From NCBI RefSeq assembly GCF_030929595.1, contig NZ_JAVFVR010000008.1, positions 186,001 to 250,000 of the forward strand: DNA of 64,000 nt. Direction: 5' to 3'. Below, one piece after another: positions 36,433 through 45,682 of the stretch. Made by a program: the position numbers and the translations under genes. Source of the stretch: Flavobacterium sp. LHD-85. GTDB lineage: Bacteria; Bacteroidota; Bacteroidia; Flavobacteriales; Flavobacteriaceae. Each line of letters begins with the position of its first letter. Positions within the stretch are counted from its first letter, which is position 1. The notes under the pieces were generated by a model. The model searched no databases, was not told the DNA's origin, and saw only the letters and a list, made by a program, of their open reading frames with translations.

Positions 36433-38832
36433 TTAAAATTTATTTAAGGTATAGTTGAGTTTTACATAAAAGGCTCTTCCTGGTTTTTGAGCCGCAAAAT
36501 TGTCGTAAACCTGTTCGTCAAAAACATTTCTAGCATCAAAACTTACGGTAAACTGCTTGTTCGGAAAAACATAGCTCAAACCTAAATCTTGAGGAAACTG
36601 TGCTGTAGTTCTGTCGGTTTCAAGCCACGAAGTATAAAATGGTGCAACATAACCACAGTAGTAATACAAATTAAGCTCTGATTTGCTCTGAATTACATTT
36701 CTAAAGTTGTATTGAAGATTGGCATTCAAATTAAAGAAAGGTTCATTCGGAAGCTGTTTGTTGTAATTCGGAAGAATATTTCCGTTTTTATCATATTTGT
36801 CTTTAAATAGCGAATTGAATTTTGAAAGATTCATACCTGCAAAAAAGCGATTGTTGAAGGAGTATTGAAAAGAAGCTTCAAAACCTACAGATTGTGCTTT
36901 CCCTAAGTTCACGAATGGCGAAGCTTGAATGGCTTCATTTACACGATCACTAATTTGGCGAACAATTTTGTCTTCGGTATTTCTCCAGAAAGCATTTCCT
37001 GAAACCGTAAATTTGTGATGATTAATATCGTATGGGCCAAAACGAAGACCTGCATTAAAATTATTGCTCTGCTCAGGTTTTAGACCAGAATTGCTGATGA
37101 TATTTTCTCCCGGATTACCAAATATTTCATTTTCTGAAGGAAGTCTGATTGCCTTTTCGGCTGATGCCATAACCATTACTTTAGGAAGAATAGAGTAGGA
37201 AGTTGCCATTCCGTATCCATTGTAATTTGTCCTTTTAGATGTAACCACTTCTTTTACGACATTTTGCCCGTTTTCGGTTACAATCTGAGGATCTCTCTGT
37301 TCGTTCTTCATATTGTAGTTTTTTAGGAAAAGATTGGCTCTCAGTCGAGACTGAAACGCTGTCATTTCATAAGCAAAAGAAGAAACCGTTTTAGCTAAAT
37401 CTCTTGTAATTATAAAGTTTCTAGTAATTTCTGGTTGCATTTCATCATAATCATTTCGATCAAGAATGTAAGTCATAACATTTACAAGTACCTTGTGATT
37501 TTCAGTAATCGTATAACTTAAACCAGCTCGAGTATTAAAAATATCCGATTTCATATGATTTATCGTTGGTGCCCCTTGCTGTGCTCCAGTATTGGTTAAA
37601 ATAGGCTGACCATACAAACCAAGCGCTTTTTCGCCATTCCAGTTGTAGTTCCATTTTACGGTATCATTGATTACATCGTTTCTGTGACTGTAAACTGAAA
37701 TAAGTGAGAAGTCAAGATTTTTAATTAAGAAATCTTTTTTGCTATAATTTAAACTGAAAACATTAGCTGCCGATTCGCTAAAACGACCTTTATAAGGCTT
37801 TGTCATGTATTGCCCGTGCTGAATCTGATTGTAGTCTTGCGAACCGTTATAACTGATAAGTAAATTATCTGCCCAATCGACATTGGTAAAACCAGCTTCT
37901 AGTCGCCCACCAAAAGAACGGTACATGCTCTCAAATCGTTTGGCGCGAATGTATTCGTAACGTCCGTTTGGAGCGATATTGTAAACCCATTTCCCCCAAA
38001 CTTCATAATCATTATCCGAGTAATTCTGAAATGCATTTGCTTTTACAGTAAAACCGTTTTTATCTCTGTACGAAGCATTCACATTCGATTGCACTGTATT
38101 GAATGATCCATAAGAAACAGAAGCATTTAAACTGTTTTTAGCTCCTTTCTTTAAAACCACATTGATTGCGCCTCCAAGTGAATCATCGGCTAAATAAGCT
38201 GGAACAACACCTTTAAAAACCTCAATTCTTTCAATTAAAGCTGGCGGAATACTATTTAAACTGAAAGATGCGCCATAGGTTTGGATTGGAACTCCGTCAA
38301 TGAAAATTCGAATCGCATTTCCTGACATTCCGTTAATATTGTACGTTACAGCAGAACCCAATCCTCCATTTTGTCTGATTCTTACTCCGCCAGAACGATC
38401 TAATAAATCGTTGGTTTGCAAGTTTCTTTTTGCTGCTTCTTGCGTTTCGATAACATTTACTGCAAAACCTTTTTCTATAATGTCTTTTTTGAATGTTTTC
38501 TTCTCAATTTTGACTTCTTTAAGCGCTTTAGGATCTGTTATTTTTTCTAATGCAATGTTGATTTGATGAGATGGACGATTTACAGAAATGTTTACCGTTT
38601 TTGGCTTAGCTTCCATTGAAGAAATTTCCAAGTCGTAACTTCCGTATGCCAAACCTTTTATTTCAAATTGACCGTCATTATCAACTACAACAAACTTTTT
38701 AGTTCCCGTTATTTGAACCGACGCTCCAAAAGCAGTTTCATTATTGGTAAAATAGACTTTTCCTGTAATTTTTCCGGTTTGAGACCAGCCAGTAAAAGTC
38801 ATCATAAAAAGGAGAGCGTAAAGAATTCTCAT
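36433..38832 (-). CDS. TonB-dependent outer-membrane receptor (iron/siderophore type)
   Basis: The 799-residue protein has a short signal peptide (MTFTGWSQ), a CarboxypepD_reg-like domain (about 20-95), and a plug with LLDRSGGVRIRQNGGLGSAV, IFIDGVPIQTYG and IERIEVFKGVVPAYLADDSLGGAINVVLKKG. A barrel closing in FYVKLNYTLNKF follows. It is the non-SusC type typical of metal chelates, heme or vitamin B12. The adjacent DUF4374, ApbE and PepSY-reductase genes argue for iron. Its promoter carries a 15-bp motif shared with three other iron-type promoters in the window, which supports iron regulation. The exact ligand is unknown. Confidence 0.92.
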   Translation of the reverse strand: MRILYALLFMMTFTGWSQTGKITGKVYFTNNETAFGASVQITGTKKFVVVDNDGQFEIKGLAYGSYDLEISSMEAKPKTVNISVNRPSHQINIALEKITDPKALKEVKIEKKTFKKDIIEKGFAVNVIETQEAAKRNLQTNDLLDRSGGVRIRQNGGLGSAVTYNINGMSGNAIRIFIDGVPIQTYGASFSLNSIPPALIERIEVFKGVVPAYLADDSLGGAINVVLKKGAKNSLNASVSYGSFNTVQSNVNASYRDKNGFTVKANAFQNYSDNDYEVWGKWVYNIAPNGRYEYIRAKRFESMYRSFGGRLEAGFTNVDWADNLLISYNGSQDYNQIQHGQYMTKPYKGRFSESAANVFSLNYSKKDFLIKNLDFSLISVYSHRNDVINDTVKWNYNWNGEKALGLYGQPILTNTGAQQGAPTINHMKSDIFNTRAGLSYTITENHKVLVNVMTYILDRNDYDEMQPEITRNFIITRDLAKTVSSFAYEMTAFQSRLRANLFLKNYNMKNEQRDPQIVTENGQNVVKEVVTSKRTNYNGYGMATSYSILPKVMVMASAEKAIRLPSENEIFGNPGENIISNSGLKPEQSNNFNAGLRFGPYDINHHKFTVSGNAFWRNTEDKIVRQISDRVNEAIQASPFVNLGKAQSVGFEASFQYSFNNRFFAGMNLSKFNSLFKDKYDKNGNILPNYNKQLPNEPFFNLNANLQYNFRNVIQSKSELNLYYYCGYVAPFYTSWLETDRTTAQFPQDLGLSYVFPNKQFTVSFDARNVFDEQVYDNFAAQKPGRAFYVKLNYTLNKF

Positions 38833-38856
38833 GTAAGTTTACTATTTATCGGACTG

Positions 38857-38891
38857 CAAACTTATGTGATAATTTAAATTTAATCTAAATA
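38857..38891 (-). promoter_or_regulatory. TonB receptor promoter with candidate iron operator
   Basis: The minus-strand -7 element is TAAGTTTG (38864-38857), about 25 bp before the start codon. Immediately upstream, 38891-38877 reads TATTTAGATTAAATT, a copy of the motif also found at 45014, 57594 and 57766. Its position over the promoter spacer is suited to repression. I find no convincing -33 element. Confidence 0.6.
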
Positions 38892-38955
38892 AAGCAATTA
38901 GAAGATTATTAGAATTTAGAGTGAGGTTCTAATGTTATTTTAATGTTGTCTTTTG

Positions 38956-39309
38956 GAGTTTTGAGTTATGAGTTATGAGTTATGAGTTGCCAATTGATAA
39001 TTGATAATTGGTAATGCGGTTGTCTTCTTGAGCAATCCCGAAGTTTCGGGAGAAGGATTTGCGTAAAGTGTTTTTATTACAAATGAAATAATCTCGCAAT
39101 CCCGATAGTTATCGGGAGCAAGGCCTCAAAGCTTATTTATAAGTTGCCTCCAGCTTTAGCTGGAGGTTATTTTTAAAGGAAATGAAAAAGGCTTTAGCCG
39201 AAATAAGTTTGGCTAAAGCCCTGTATGTAGATTTATTTATACCTCCAGCTAAAGCTGAAGGCAACTCAAAACTCATAACTCAAAACTCATAACTCATAAC
39301 TCATAACTT
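38956..39309. repeat. Composite repeat island between TonB receptor and ApbE genes
   Basis: The outer ends are tandem GAGTTATGA units (38956-38988) and their inverted form ACTCATAAC (39262-39307), which runs into the apbE stop codon. Inside are CCCGAAGTTTCGGG (39037-39050), CCCGATAGTTATCGGG (39101-39116), and a module of CCTCCAGCTTTAGCTGGAGG (39147-39166), GGCTTTAGCC/GGCTAAAGCC and CCTCCAGCTAAAGCTG (39242-39257). No gene is visible. Confidence 0.8.
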
Positions 39310-40296
39310 ATAAGAGAAATTCTTAGACTTAACAATTTTCCCTTTATCGGTAATCAAAACACAGCTATAATCTGGAAATTTTTGAAGTAAAAGCAAACCT
39401 TCTTTCTGACCTAATACCATCATAGAAGTACTTAATCCGTTGGCGGTTTCAGCGTTCGGACCAAAAACGGTAACACTGCATAAACCAGTGGCAGGATAAC
39501 CCGTTGCGGGATTTATAATATGCGAATAGCGTTTTCCATTAAAAACAACAAACTTTTCATAACTGCCAGAAGTCGTTACAGCACCTTCTTTAAGAGGAAT
39601 TGCCGCTAAAATCTTATCTGGCTTAAACGGATTTGTAATTCCGATTTTCCAATCTTTTCCGTTGGGTTGTTTTCCCCAAGTGCTCATGTCTCCAGAACCA
39701 TTTATAATTCCGGCTTGAACACTTTTTGCAATCATCATGGTGCGGCATTTATCGGTTGCATAACCTTCGCCTAAAGCGCCAAATCCAATTTTCATTCCTT
39801 TTAATTTTAAGAAAATAGTCGATTCTGTGCTGTCTAGAATAATGTTTTTATAGCCCACTTTTTCCACCGATTTTTTTATGGCTTCCGCCGAAGGCATTTC
39901 GGTCATCGAACCGTCAAATTTCCAGATTCTATCCATTGCCGCAAAACTAATATCAAAACCCCCATTTGTGATTTCAGAAAGTTTGATAGCTCTTTTAGTC
40001 AATTCAAAAACTTCACGATCGACTTTTACAGGTTTTACTCCAGCATTCTGATTGACTTCAGAAACTTGAGAAGTGGGTTTCCAATCGGAGATTAAATATT
40101 CAATTCGTGTAATTTCGGCAATAACTTCATCTATATTTTTTTCTGCCGAAAGAGAATCTTTGTCTACAATAGAAATATCAAAACGTCCGCCCATGAGAAG
40201 CGTAGTTCTTTTTCGTATTACTTGCGAATGTGCTGATAAACAATAAGCAATTACAAAAAACAATGAAACTTTATACGACAATAATTTATGCATCAA
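39301..40296 (-). CDS. apbE: FAD:protein FMN transferase (ApbE family)
   Basis: The 331-residue protein has a signal peptide ending LSAHSQ, so it acts in the periplasm. ApbE landmarks are NGGFDISFAAMDRIWKF, GFGALGEGYATDKC, INGSGDMSTWGK, GAVTTSGSYEKF and YSHIINPATGYPA; the Asp, Thr and His-Ile-Ile-Asn-Pro positions fit the magnesium/FAD site. The family attaches FMN from FAD to Ser/Thr of target proteins. The LGEGYATD segment differs from the usual GxxKGYAxD (Glu for Lys). Targets are likely in the same cluster, where the DUF2271 protein carries a TGAS motif. The last codons and stop lie inside an ACTCATAA tandem repeat. Confidence 0.9.
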   Translation of the reverse strand: MMHKLLSYKVSLFFVIAYCLSAHSQVIRKRTTLLMGGRFDISIVDKDSLSAEKNIDEVIAEITRIEYLISDWKPTSQVSEVNQNAGVKPVKVDREVFELTKRAIKLSEITNGGFDISFAAMDRIWKFDGSMTEMPSAEAIKKSVEKVGYKNIILDSTESTIFLKLKGMKIGFGALGEGYATDKCRTMMIAKSVQAGIINGSGDMSTWGKQPNGKDWKIGITNPFKPDKILAAIPLKEGAVTTSGSYEKFVVFNGKRYSHIINPATGYPATGLCSVTVFGPNAETANGLSTSMMVLGQKEGLLLLQKFPDYSCVLITDKGKIVKSKNFSYKL

Positions 40297-40321
40297 AATG
40301 TATTTATAGCGTTTTAAAAAG

Positions 40322-40460
40322 GCTCCAGAGGAGCATAATATTTATAGAAATAGATTTGTTGCCGATGAATAAAGCTCCAGCGGAGCGATATTTATTTCGA
40401 GATTGTCTATGTCACCCCTCTGGGGTTTTGTTTGTGTGTAAATCAAATTTAATCTATAAA
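40322..40460. repeat. Repeat with GCTCCAGNGGAGC and CCCTCTGGGG palindromes
   Basis: The gap 40297-40528 holds GCTCCAGAGGAGC (40322-40334), GCTCCAGCGGAGC (40374-40386), CCCCTCTGGGG (40415-40425) and ATCCCTCTGGGAT, flanked by inverted TATTTATAGA / TCTATAAATA. Tandem CAATTAT units follow (40498-40525). It is non-coding, and resembles dispersed palindromic repeats of flavobacteria. Confidence 0.7.
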
Positions 40461-40528
40461 TATGCCATCCCTCTGGGATTTGTACGTAATCAAAATCAAC
40501 AATTATCAATTATCAATTATCAATTGTT

Positions 40529-42712
40529 CTAATAACAATCTGTCAAAAACTGTTTATTGGCTTTATATTCAGAGAGCGTTTTTAATCCTTTTGCTTCGCA
40601 CAATTCACTTAAAATATTCTCAACATCTTTCTGCATCGCAAGCGAACCGCATATCATAATAACGCCGCCTTTGTTCAATAAATTTACAAAGAAATTAGCA
40701 TCTCTCTTAATCAAATCCATTACATAAATATGCTCTGCTTCACGAGATAGCGCCACATGAAAATTATCCAGGTGTTCTTTTTGAATCATGATTCCGGCAA
40801 ACTTTTTATACGCCATTAATGTTGGTGTTTCCATTCTGAATCCACTGTACAAATGAAGCTCCTGTTTTGCTTTATTCTGCTCTATCATTCCTAAGAAGGG
40901 GGCAATTCCTGTTCCGTTAGAAATAAAAGCCACTTTAGAAGCTTTCTTTGGAAGATGAAAAGCAGGATTTTTAACAATCTGTGCTTTAATTACATTTCCT
41001 GGTTCTAAAGCATTCAAAAACCCAGAACCCAATCCGTTTGGATGTAATTTTACAACTAGCTGAATATTGCCAGAATGATTCCCAATAGAGTAGAGGCGTT
41101 CTCTAGAATCGTTGGCAGGATAAATCGCCAATAAATCTCCAGAACTGAATTTAGTTCTTGAATTCGATTTTAAAGTTAGAATAAAAGTATGTTCAGTTTC
41201 TGAAATTGGTGTTTTATCTAAAACCATTAACTTTTGCAGACCTTTTGGAATATGATTATATAGGGATGGCGTTGTTGCCAACGGAATCCCTGTTTTTTCG
41301 CTCCATAATTTCACCCATTCTACAAATTCAACAGCCGATTTATCATTGACAGTTTTCAGATCTAAATAACGATCTGCCCATTTTTGTTTCCCTAAAAGCT
41401 CGTCAATTTCAATAGCAAATTGACAAAAATCTGGATATGATTTTGAACCAAAACCAACGACAGAGAAATTGATATGCTGCTCTTGATTTTGTTTTTCTAT
41501 TAAAGATTTAAACTGTGTTCCGTTAGAAGGCGCATCTCCCAAACCATGCGTTGAAGTAAAAACAACAATATGCTCTGCTTTTGGATAAGCTGTAAATTTA
41601 TTTAATTCGCTAACAAAAACTTTTTGTCCGTGATCAATTAATTGTTTCTGAATGGCATTGGCAAATCGGAAAGTGCTTCCGTTTTCTGAACCGACTAAAA
41701 GGATAAAAGTACTTTCGTTAGCCTTAAATTTATTTTTAATTCGACTAGACCTTCTTTTCAAAGTAATTGCAAAACCAGAATAAATAAAGAAGAGAATATT
41801 AATGCAGGCAATTGCCAAAATAACAGCCCAGATTCCGTTAATTCTTCCCGTATGAAGATCAAGACTTAACGCTGCAAATTGTGCAGTCATTGGAGAGCGT
41901 TTTTCAGAAATAATAGCGCCTGTAACCTGATTTACTTCAACTTCTCGATTTTTCAATTCAATAATATAATACTCTTTGGGATCATCTGTAAATGGGAATT
42001 CGATTTTCTTTACATCAGATAATAAAGTCGTTTTAAAGATTGAAACTGTTTTCGCCTTTTCTGAAAGTTCTGTTTTTATGGGTTTTGCTTTTTCTTCACC
42101 CATAAAAAAGTTGAATCTTTCTAGCGATAAATAAGTTCCCGTAAGCGCAATGATTAGAATAGGAATCAGAGCTAGTCTTCCTAAAAAAACATGATAATAT
42201 TGCGCAAAATATTCTTTGATTATTTTAGAAAAGAAATTTCGGATGCCACGCTGTCTTTTTAAAACTAGTACGAAACCTGAAATTGATATTAGAAATAAAC
42301 AAAAAGAAATTACCCCAACAAAAAAGCGTCCTGCTTCATGAAGAAATAACGAACGGTGTAAACTCGTAATCCAATTTATGAATTCGGATTTCTTTGCTGG
42401 AGTTCCTAATGCTTTTCCTGTTTTTGGATCAATGTATGCCTTAACGTCATTTCCATCAGCATCAATAGCTTGAAGCGTTACAAACTGATTGTAATCTACA
42501 CTCAATTCGGTAATTTCAGAGTACTCTTTCTTTAAAATTGGAAGTGTTTCGCCTAGAGTTATTTCGTTGAAATTTTCAGCCTTGTACGGAAGTGTTTTTT
42601 CCTGAACCGCATCGACTGCCAGAATGATTCCTGTTACCGATGCCAAAAGCAAAAAAATAGAAGAAAATAAGGCCAGAGCCAAATGTGCGTAACGCCAGAA
42701 AGAAAGAGTCAT
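40529..42712 (-). CDS. PepSY-TM / flavodoxin / NAD(P)H-reductase fusion, probable ferric or flavin reductase
   Basis: The 727-residue protein is a three-part fusion. Residues 1-330 are a PepSY-associated membrane part with four helices and periplasmic PepSY loops (His in RYAHLALALF, LHRSLFLHEAGR, YYHVFLGR and LHTGRINGIW could bind heme). Residues about 335-480 are a flavodoxin-like FMN domain (VGSENGSTFRFANAI, STHGLGDAPSNG). The rest is a ferredoxin-reductase module with RERLYSIG for FAD and ISNGTGIAPFLGMI for NAD(P)H. It could carry electrons from cytoplasmic NAD(P)H across the membrane to a periplasmic acceptor such as iron chelates or a flavinylated protein. It is encoded between DUF2271 and ApbE. 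Confidence 0.88.
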   Translation of the reverse strand: MTLSFWRYAHLALALFSSIFLLLASVTGIILAVDAVQEKTLPYKAENFNEITLGETLPILKKEYSEITELSVDYNQFVTLQAIDADGNDVKAYIDPKTGKALGTPAKKSEFINWITSLHRSLFLHEAGRFFVGVISFCLFLISISGFVLVLKRQRGIRNFFSKIIKEYFAQYYHVFLGRLALIPILIIALTGTYLSLERFNFFMGEEKAKPIKTELSEKAKTVSIFKTTLLSDVKKIEFPFTDDPKEYYIIELKNREVEVNQVTGAIISEKRSPMTAQFAALSLDLHTGRINGIWAVILAIACINILFFIYSGFAITLKRRSSRIKNKFKANESTFILLVGSENGSTFRFANAIQKQLIDHGQKVFVSELNKFTAYPKAEHIVVFTSTHGLGDAPSNGTQFKSLIEKQNQEQHINFSVVGFGSKSYPDFCQFAIEIDELLGKQKWADRYLDLKTVNDKSAVEFVEWVKLWSEKTGIPLATTPSLYNHIPKGLQKLMVLDKTPISETEHTFILTLKSNSRTKFSSGDLLAIYPANDSRERLYSIGNHSGNIQLVVKLHPNGLGSGFLNALEPGNVIKAQIVKNPAFHLPKKASKVAFISNGTGIAPFLGMIEQNKAKQELHLYSGFRMETPTLMAYKKFAGIMIQKEHLDNFHVALSREAEHIYVMDLIKRDANFFVNLLNKGGVIMICGSLAMQKDVENILSELCEAKGLKTLSEYKANKQFLTDCY

Positions 42713-42741
42713 TGAGTGTATTCTATTATAAAAACGTTTAA

Positions 42742-42774
42742 AGCTTTGTCAAGGTTTAAAACGATGACAAAGCT
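42742..42774. repeat. AGCTTTGTCA hairpin
   Basis: AGCTTTGTCA (42742-42751) and TGACAAAGCT (42765-42774) form a 10-bp stem. It is a third, more diverged member of the hairpin type at 11604 and 14244. It lies in the 132-bp gap between the DUF2271 gene and the PepSY fusion gene. Confidence 0.6.
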
Positions 42775-42844
42775 CAGATTTTAATTCAAAGCACAAAAAT
42801 AAAATTTGTACTCATTGTAAGGTTAAAAAATAATGTGCTAAAGA

Positions 42845-43327
42845 TTATATTTTGTTTAATCTTACATATTTAATATAGCCTTTGCCATCTGTTTTATTAG
42901 CCAGGCCTTCAGTTGTAAGCGGAACTTCAAGATCGCTTACATAATATTTCTGGTCTTCAACAGCCGACTCAAAACGAAGTTTATAGCCTTTATTGATTTT
43001 AGAATTTTCAATTTCGATTGTCGTTACACTGCGGTCTCCACCAGTTACAGAAGCACCAGTTTTAGCGCTGATATCATCATTTTTCTGAGTATGGAATTTG
43101 TTCCATTCTTTTAATGATTTGTACCATTTTTTGTCATCGCCCATTACATAAAGCGTTTTTTCGTACTCACCAGCCGAATTAACAAGAGAAACAACGATAT
43201 AAGCACCTTCACCCATATAGTTATTCATTTGAAGCATGATTTTATACTTGCTCGATTGTGCTTGAGATTGAAAAGAAACTAAGAAGATAAAAGCGCTTGT
43301 AAGAGCAATTTTTAATATTGATTTCAT
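42845..43327 (-). CDS. DUF2271 periplasmic protein, candidate flavinylated electron carrier
   Basis: The 160-residue protein has a signal peptide ending QSQAQ and a compact DUF2271 domain (GAYIVVSLVNSAGEYEKTLY, then KWYKSLKEWNKF). Residues 87-95 read SAKTGASVT. In many DUF2271 proteins the matching stretch is DAxTGAT, which resembles the ApbE flavinylation motif; here the first Asp is replaced by Ser87 and the acceptor would be Ser93. It is located between ankyrin and PepSY-reductase genes, with apbE in the same direction. A role as periplasmic FMN-carrying redox partner is inferred from motif and context. Confidence 0.8.
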   Translation of the reverse strand: MKSILKIALTSAFIFLVSFQSQAQSSKYKIMLQMNNYMGEGAYIVVSLVNSAGEYEKTLYVMGDDKKWYKSLKEWNKFHTQKNDDISAKTGASVTGGDRSVTTIEIENSKINKGYKLRFESAVEDQKYYVSDLEVPLTTEGLANKTDGKGYIKYVRLNKI

Positions 43328-43333
43328 GAAAAT

Positions 43334-43450
43334 AAGTTATGAATTATGAATTATGAATTATGAATTATGAGTTTTGAGTTATTAGTTTTGAATTATGAAT
43401 TGTAGATTTAGATTTTTAACTCATAATTCATAACTCAAAACTCATAACTA
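43334..43450. repeat. ATGAATT/ATGAGTT tandem inverted repeat
   Basis: Tandem TATGAATTATGAATTATG units (43338-43372) followed by TTATGAGTTTTGAG can fold against CTCATAATTCATAACTCAAAACTCATAAC (43420-43448). The arrangement resembles the ends at 38956-39309 and the palindrome at 51842-51898. It is non-coding, between the ankyrin and DUF2271 genes. Confidence 0.75.
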
Positions 43451-43458
43451 TGTAAAAG

Positions 43459-44949
43459 TTATTTTAAAAACTCAACTGAGATATTGTTTTTGGTAAGCAG
43501 TTCATTTTCTTTTGCTAATGCATAAGCCGTTTCGTCAAACTCTGTGCTGATGTCTTTTTTAGCTCCAGCTGAAACTAAATATTTTAAAATAGCATCATCT
43601 TTAGAAGTCATTGCCGCTCTGTGCAAAGCTGTTAAACCGTCTTTGTTTTTAGCGTTGATATCTACTTTTAAATCTGTAATTTTTTTAAGAAGCGAAACAT
43701 CATTTTTAGTGATTGCTAAATGATATAAAGTGTTTCCATCTTTTTGAGGAGCAGCAAGATTTAAACCTTTATCCTGAAGTAATTTTGCTTTTGCATCAAA
43801 AGGATCTGTAGTCGCTTTTTCTCTCCCTGCTGGGCGATAAGATTGTACTAAATAAACGCCTAGATTGTTTCCGTCTTTATCTTTTACATTTACATCGGCA
43901 CCTTTAGCCAAAAGTAAACTTACAGCTTCAGGAGATCCATTTTTTACAGCAAATGTCAAAGCCGATTCTCCTTTTAGATTTTGAGCATTGATATTTTTAA
44001 CAGACGGAAGAAGCAATTCTAAAACAGCAGTTTCTCTTGCTCCAGCTGCCGCCATAAGTGGTGTATTTCCTTCTTTATCTGCTTTGTTTGCATCAACTCC
44101 TTTTCCTAAGAAATATTGAATAATTTCTGCCTGGTTTGGTTTTCCTGCTAAAAAGTGCAATACATTTTGTCCCGCTTTGTTTTGAGCCGTTGCTTTAATT
44201 TTTACTTCTTCAACCAAATATTTATAAGTTTCAAGAGTATTTGTTTCTCTTCGGCTTCCTTGTGCAGCAAATAAAAGCGCGCCATCGGTTGGTTTAACAC
44301 CTTTTTCTAAAAGTTTTTTCAATAGAGCGATATTTCCAGATCTTGCCGCATATGAAAATGCTGTGTTCCCGTCATTATCAACATCTTTTAAAGACATTCC
44401 TTTAGTAGAAAAATAGTCTGCAGCTTTTAAATCTTTATCGGAAGCAATGGCTAAAAGCAAAAGGTTTGCCCCATTAGCATATTTTTTTGTCGGATTAAGA
44501 CCTGCTTTAAAGAAAGCATCATACATCGCAGCATCTGACTGACCGTTTGAAGCTGCAAAATCAGCAGGAGCGGTTCCGTGGCTGTCTTCAAAATTTACGT
44601 CAGAACCTTTAGCAATTAGATATTGAACTAATTCTGTATTTCCTCTATAGGCAGCCCAGTGCAGGTAGATACGATTATCGTGAGTTAATTTTGTAATTGA
44701 ATTTCCAGGCTGTTCTACTAAAAATTTGATAGTTGCAAAAGGAGCATCATTATTAATGGCTAAAGTTGTAACATCAAATGCGTTTGCATTAGCTTCAGCT
44801 GGATTGTTTCCTTTAGCAATTTCTGATTGAACTGTTTCAACAGTTGGTGAAGTTTTCCAGAAAGCAGCGTCAAGCAACGCATTTTTTTGCTGAGCACTTA
44901 CAAATAGAGTCGCAGCAAATGCAAAAGAAACAAAAAGATTCTTTTTCAT
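43459..44949 (-). CDS. Periplasmic ankyrin-repeat protein of the iron/flavin cluster
   Basis: The 496-residue protein from ATG 44949 (MKKNLFVSFAFAATLFVSAQQ) has a standard signal peptide; a start 33 bp further upstream would bury it. About ten ankyrin repeats fill the rest, for example HDNRIYLHWAAYRGNTELVQYLIAKG, DNDGNTAFSYAARSGNIALLKKLLEKG and DGLTALHRAAMTSKDDAILKYLVSAG. Ankyrin repeats bind proteins, and no catalytic domain is visible. It is the first gene of the minus-strand run to DUF2271, PepSY-reductase and ApbE, with an iron-type operator at its promoter. It may scaffold these periplasmic redox parts; that is inference. Confidence 0.9.
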   Translation of the reverse strand: MKKNLFVSFAFAATLFVSAQQKNALLDAAFWKTSPTVETVQSEIAKGNNPAEANANAFDVTTLAINNDAPFATIKFLVEQPGNSITKLTHDNRIYLHWAAYRGNTELVQYLIAKGSDVNFEDSHGTAPADFAASNGQSDAAMYDAFFKAGLNPTKKYANGANLLLLAIASDKDLKAADYFSTKGMSLKDVDNDGNTAFSYAARSGNIALLKKLLEKGVKPTDGALLFAAQGSRRETNTLETYKYLVEEVKIKATAQNKAGQNVLHFLAGKPNQAEIIQYFLGKGVDANKADKEGNTPLMAAAGARETAVLELLLPSVKNINAQNLKGESALTFAVKNGSPEAVSLLLAKGADVNVKDKDGNNLGVYLVQSYRPAGREKATTDPFDAKAKLLQDKGLNLAAPQKDGNTLYHLAITKNDVSLLKKITDLKVDINAKNKDGLTALHRAAMTSKDDAILKYLVSAGAKKDISTEFDETAYALAKENELLTKNNISVEFLK

Positions 44950-45013
44950 GTTTCGATAATTTATGGTTATTGAATTGTTCAAGATTAAAATTATTTTCGG
45001 GAATATTTTATTC

Positions 45014-45068
45014 TATTTAGAATAAATAAAAATAAAAGCAAATGTAAAAATTAATATTCTTAAACCAA
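45014..45068 (-). promoter_or_regulatory. Promoter of the ankyrin-DUF2271-PepSY-ApbE run with candidate iron operator
   Basis: The minus-strand -33 TTG (45068-45066), a 19-bp spacer and -7 TACATTTG (45046-45039) form a good Bacteroidota promoter. The perfect palindrome TATTTAGAATAAATA (45014-45028) lies just downstream of the expected start of transcription, where a bound repressor would block it. The motif recurs at three other iron-type promoters in the window. Confidence 0.72.
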
Positions 45069-45464
45069 GAATAATTTAGTGTAAAAAGGCATTTTGGTAT
45101 AGTTTTTCTAAAAATTAAGGATTGCTTAAGTAAATTTTAATTTTGTTTTAATTTAGTTAGCTTTTGTACCATAATGAAATTGTCTTTTCTCAGAAAAAAA
45201 GTTCTCCTTATAATAAGGAATTGTTGCTTCTTTCTCTTTTTTAATGTTAAGACTTTTGGAAGTGAGATTTGAGTAGATTTTTTACCTTCATCTTGTTGTT
45301 TTCTCATGGATTTTTAATGCTTTTTTATAATGTGTATATTTTAAATTGCTGTAGTAAAGATTGTTATGTTTTTGTGGTGTAGAATGTTATTTAGAATAAT
45401 TATTAATAAATAGCTTTTTTTTCAATTGAAATTCCTTTTCAAATTTCGATTTTCAAAATCCAAA

Positions 45465-45633
45465 TGTTGATAACTGTTTTTATTTCTGCCCTCAAAAAGC
45501 AATTCTTTTCATGTTGATAACTTCGTGTTATTTTTAGGGAAACAGCTAGTTCATTGCAAATTACAGAACATTATTTTCATGTTGATAAAATTTGGTTTGA
45601 AGTGAATTTTTGAAGTTTTAAAACTGTTGATAA
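45465..45633 (+). promoter_or_regulatory. Four TGTTGATAA boxes upstream of nrdBA
   Basis: Exact copies at 45465-45473, 45512-45520, 45580-45588 and 45625-45633, all in the same direction, spaced 47, 68 and 45 bp. The box is the complement of TTATCAACA, one base from the DnaA box TTATCCACA. They lie 50-220 bp before the nrdB -7 element. A regulator site (DnaA-like or a nrd-specific factor) is likely; its identity is unknown. Confidence 0.55.
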
Positions 45634-45682
45634 TTGGACAGATTTTTAACATCTAAAACTACACAAAAGAATAACTGTGGGT

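Noticed and set aside
38956..39309. CRISPR-like array from the tandem GAGTTATGA units
   Set aside because: Units are 8-9 bp without spacers, and inverted copies stand at both ends. No cas gene is present.
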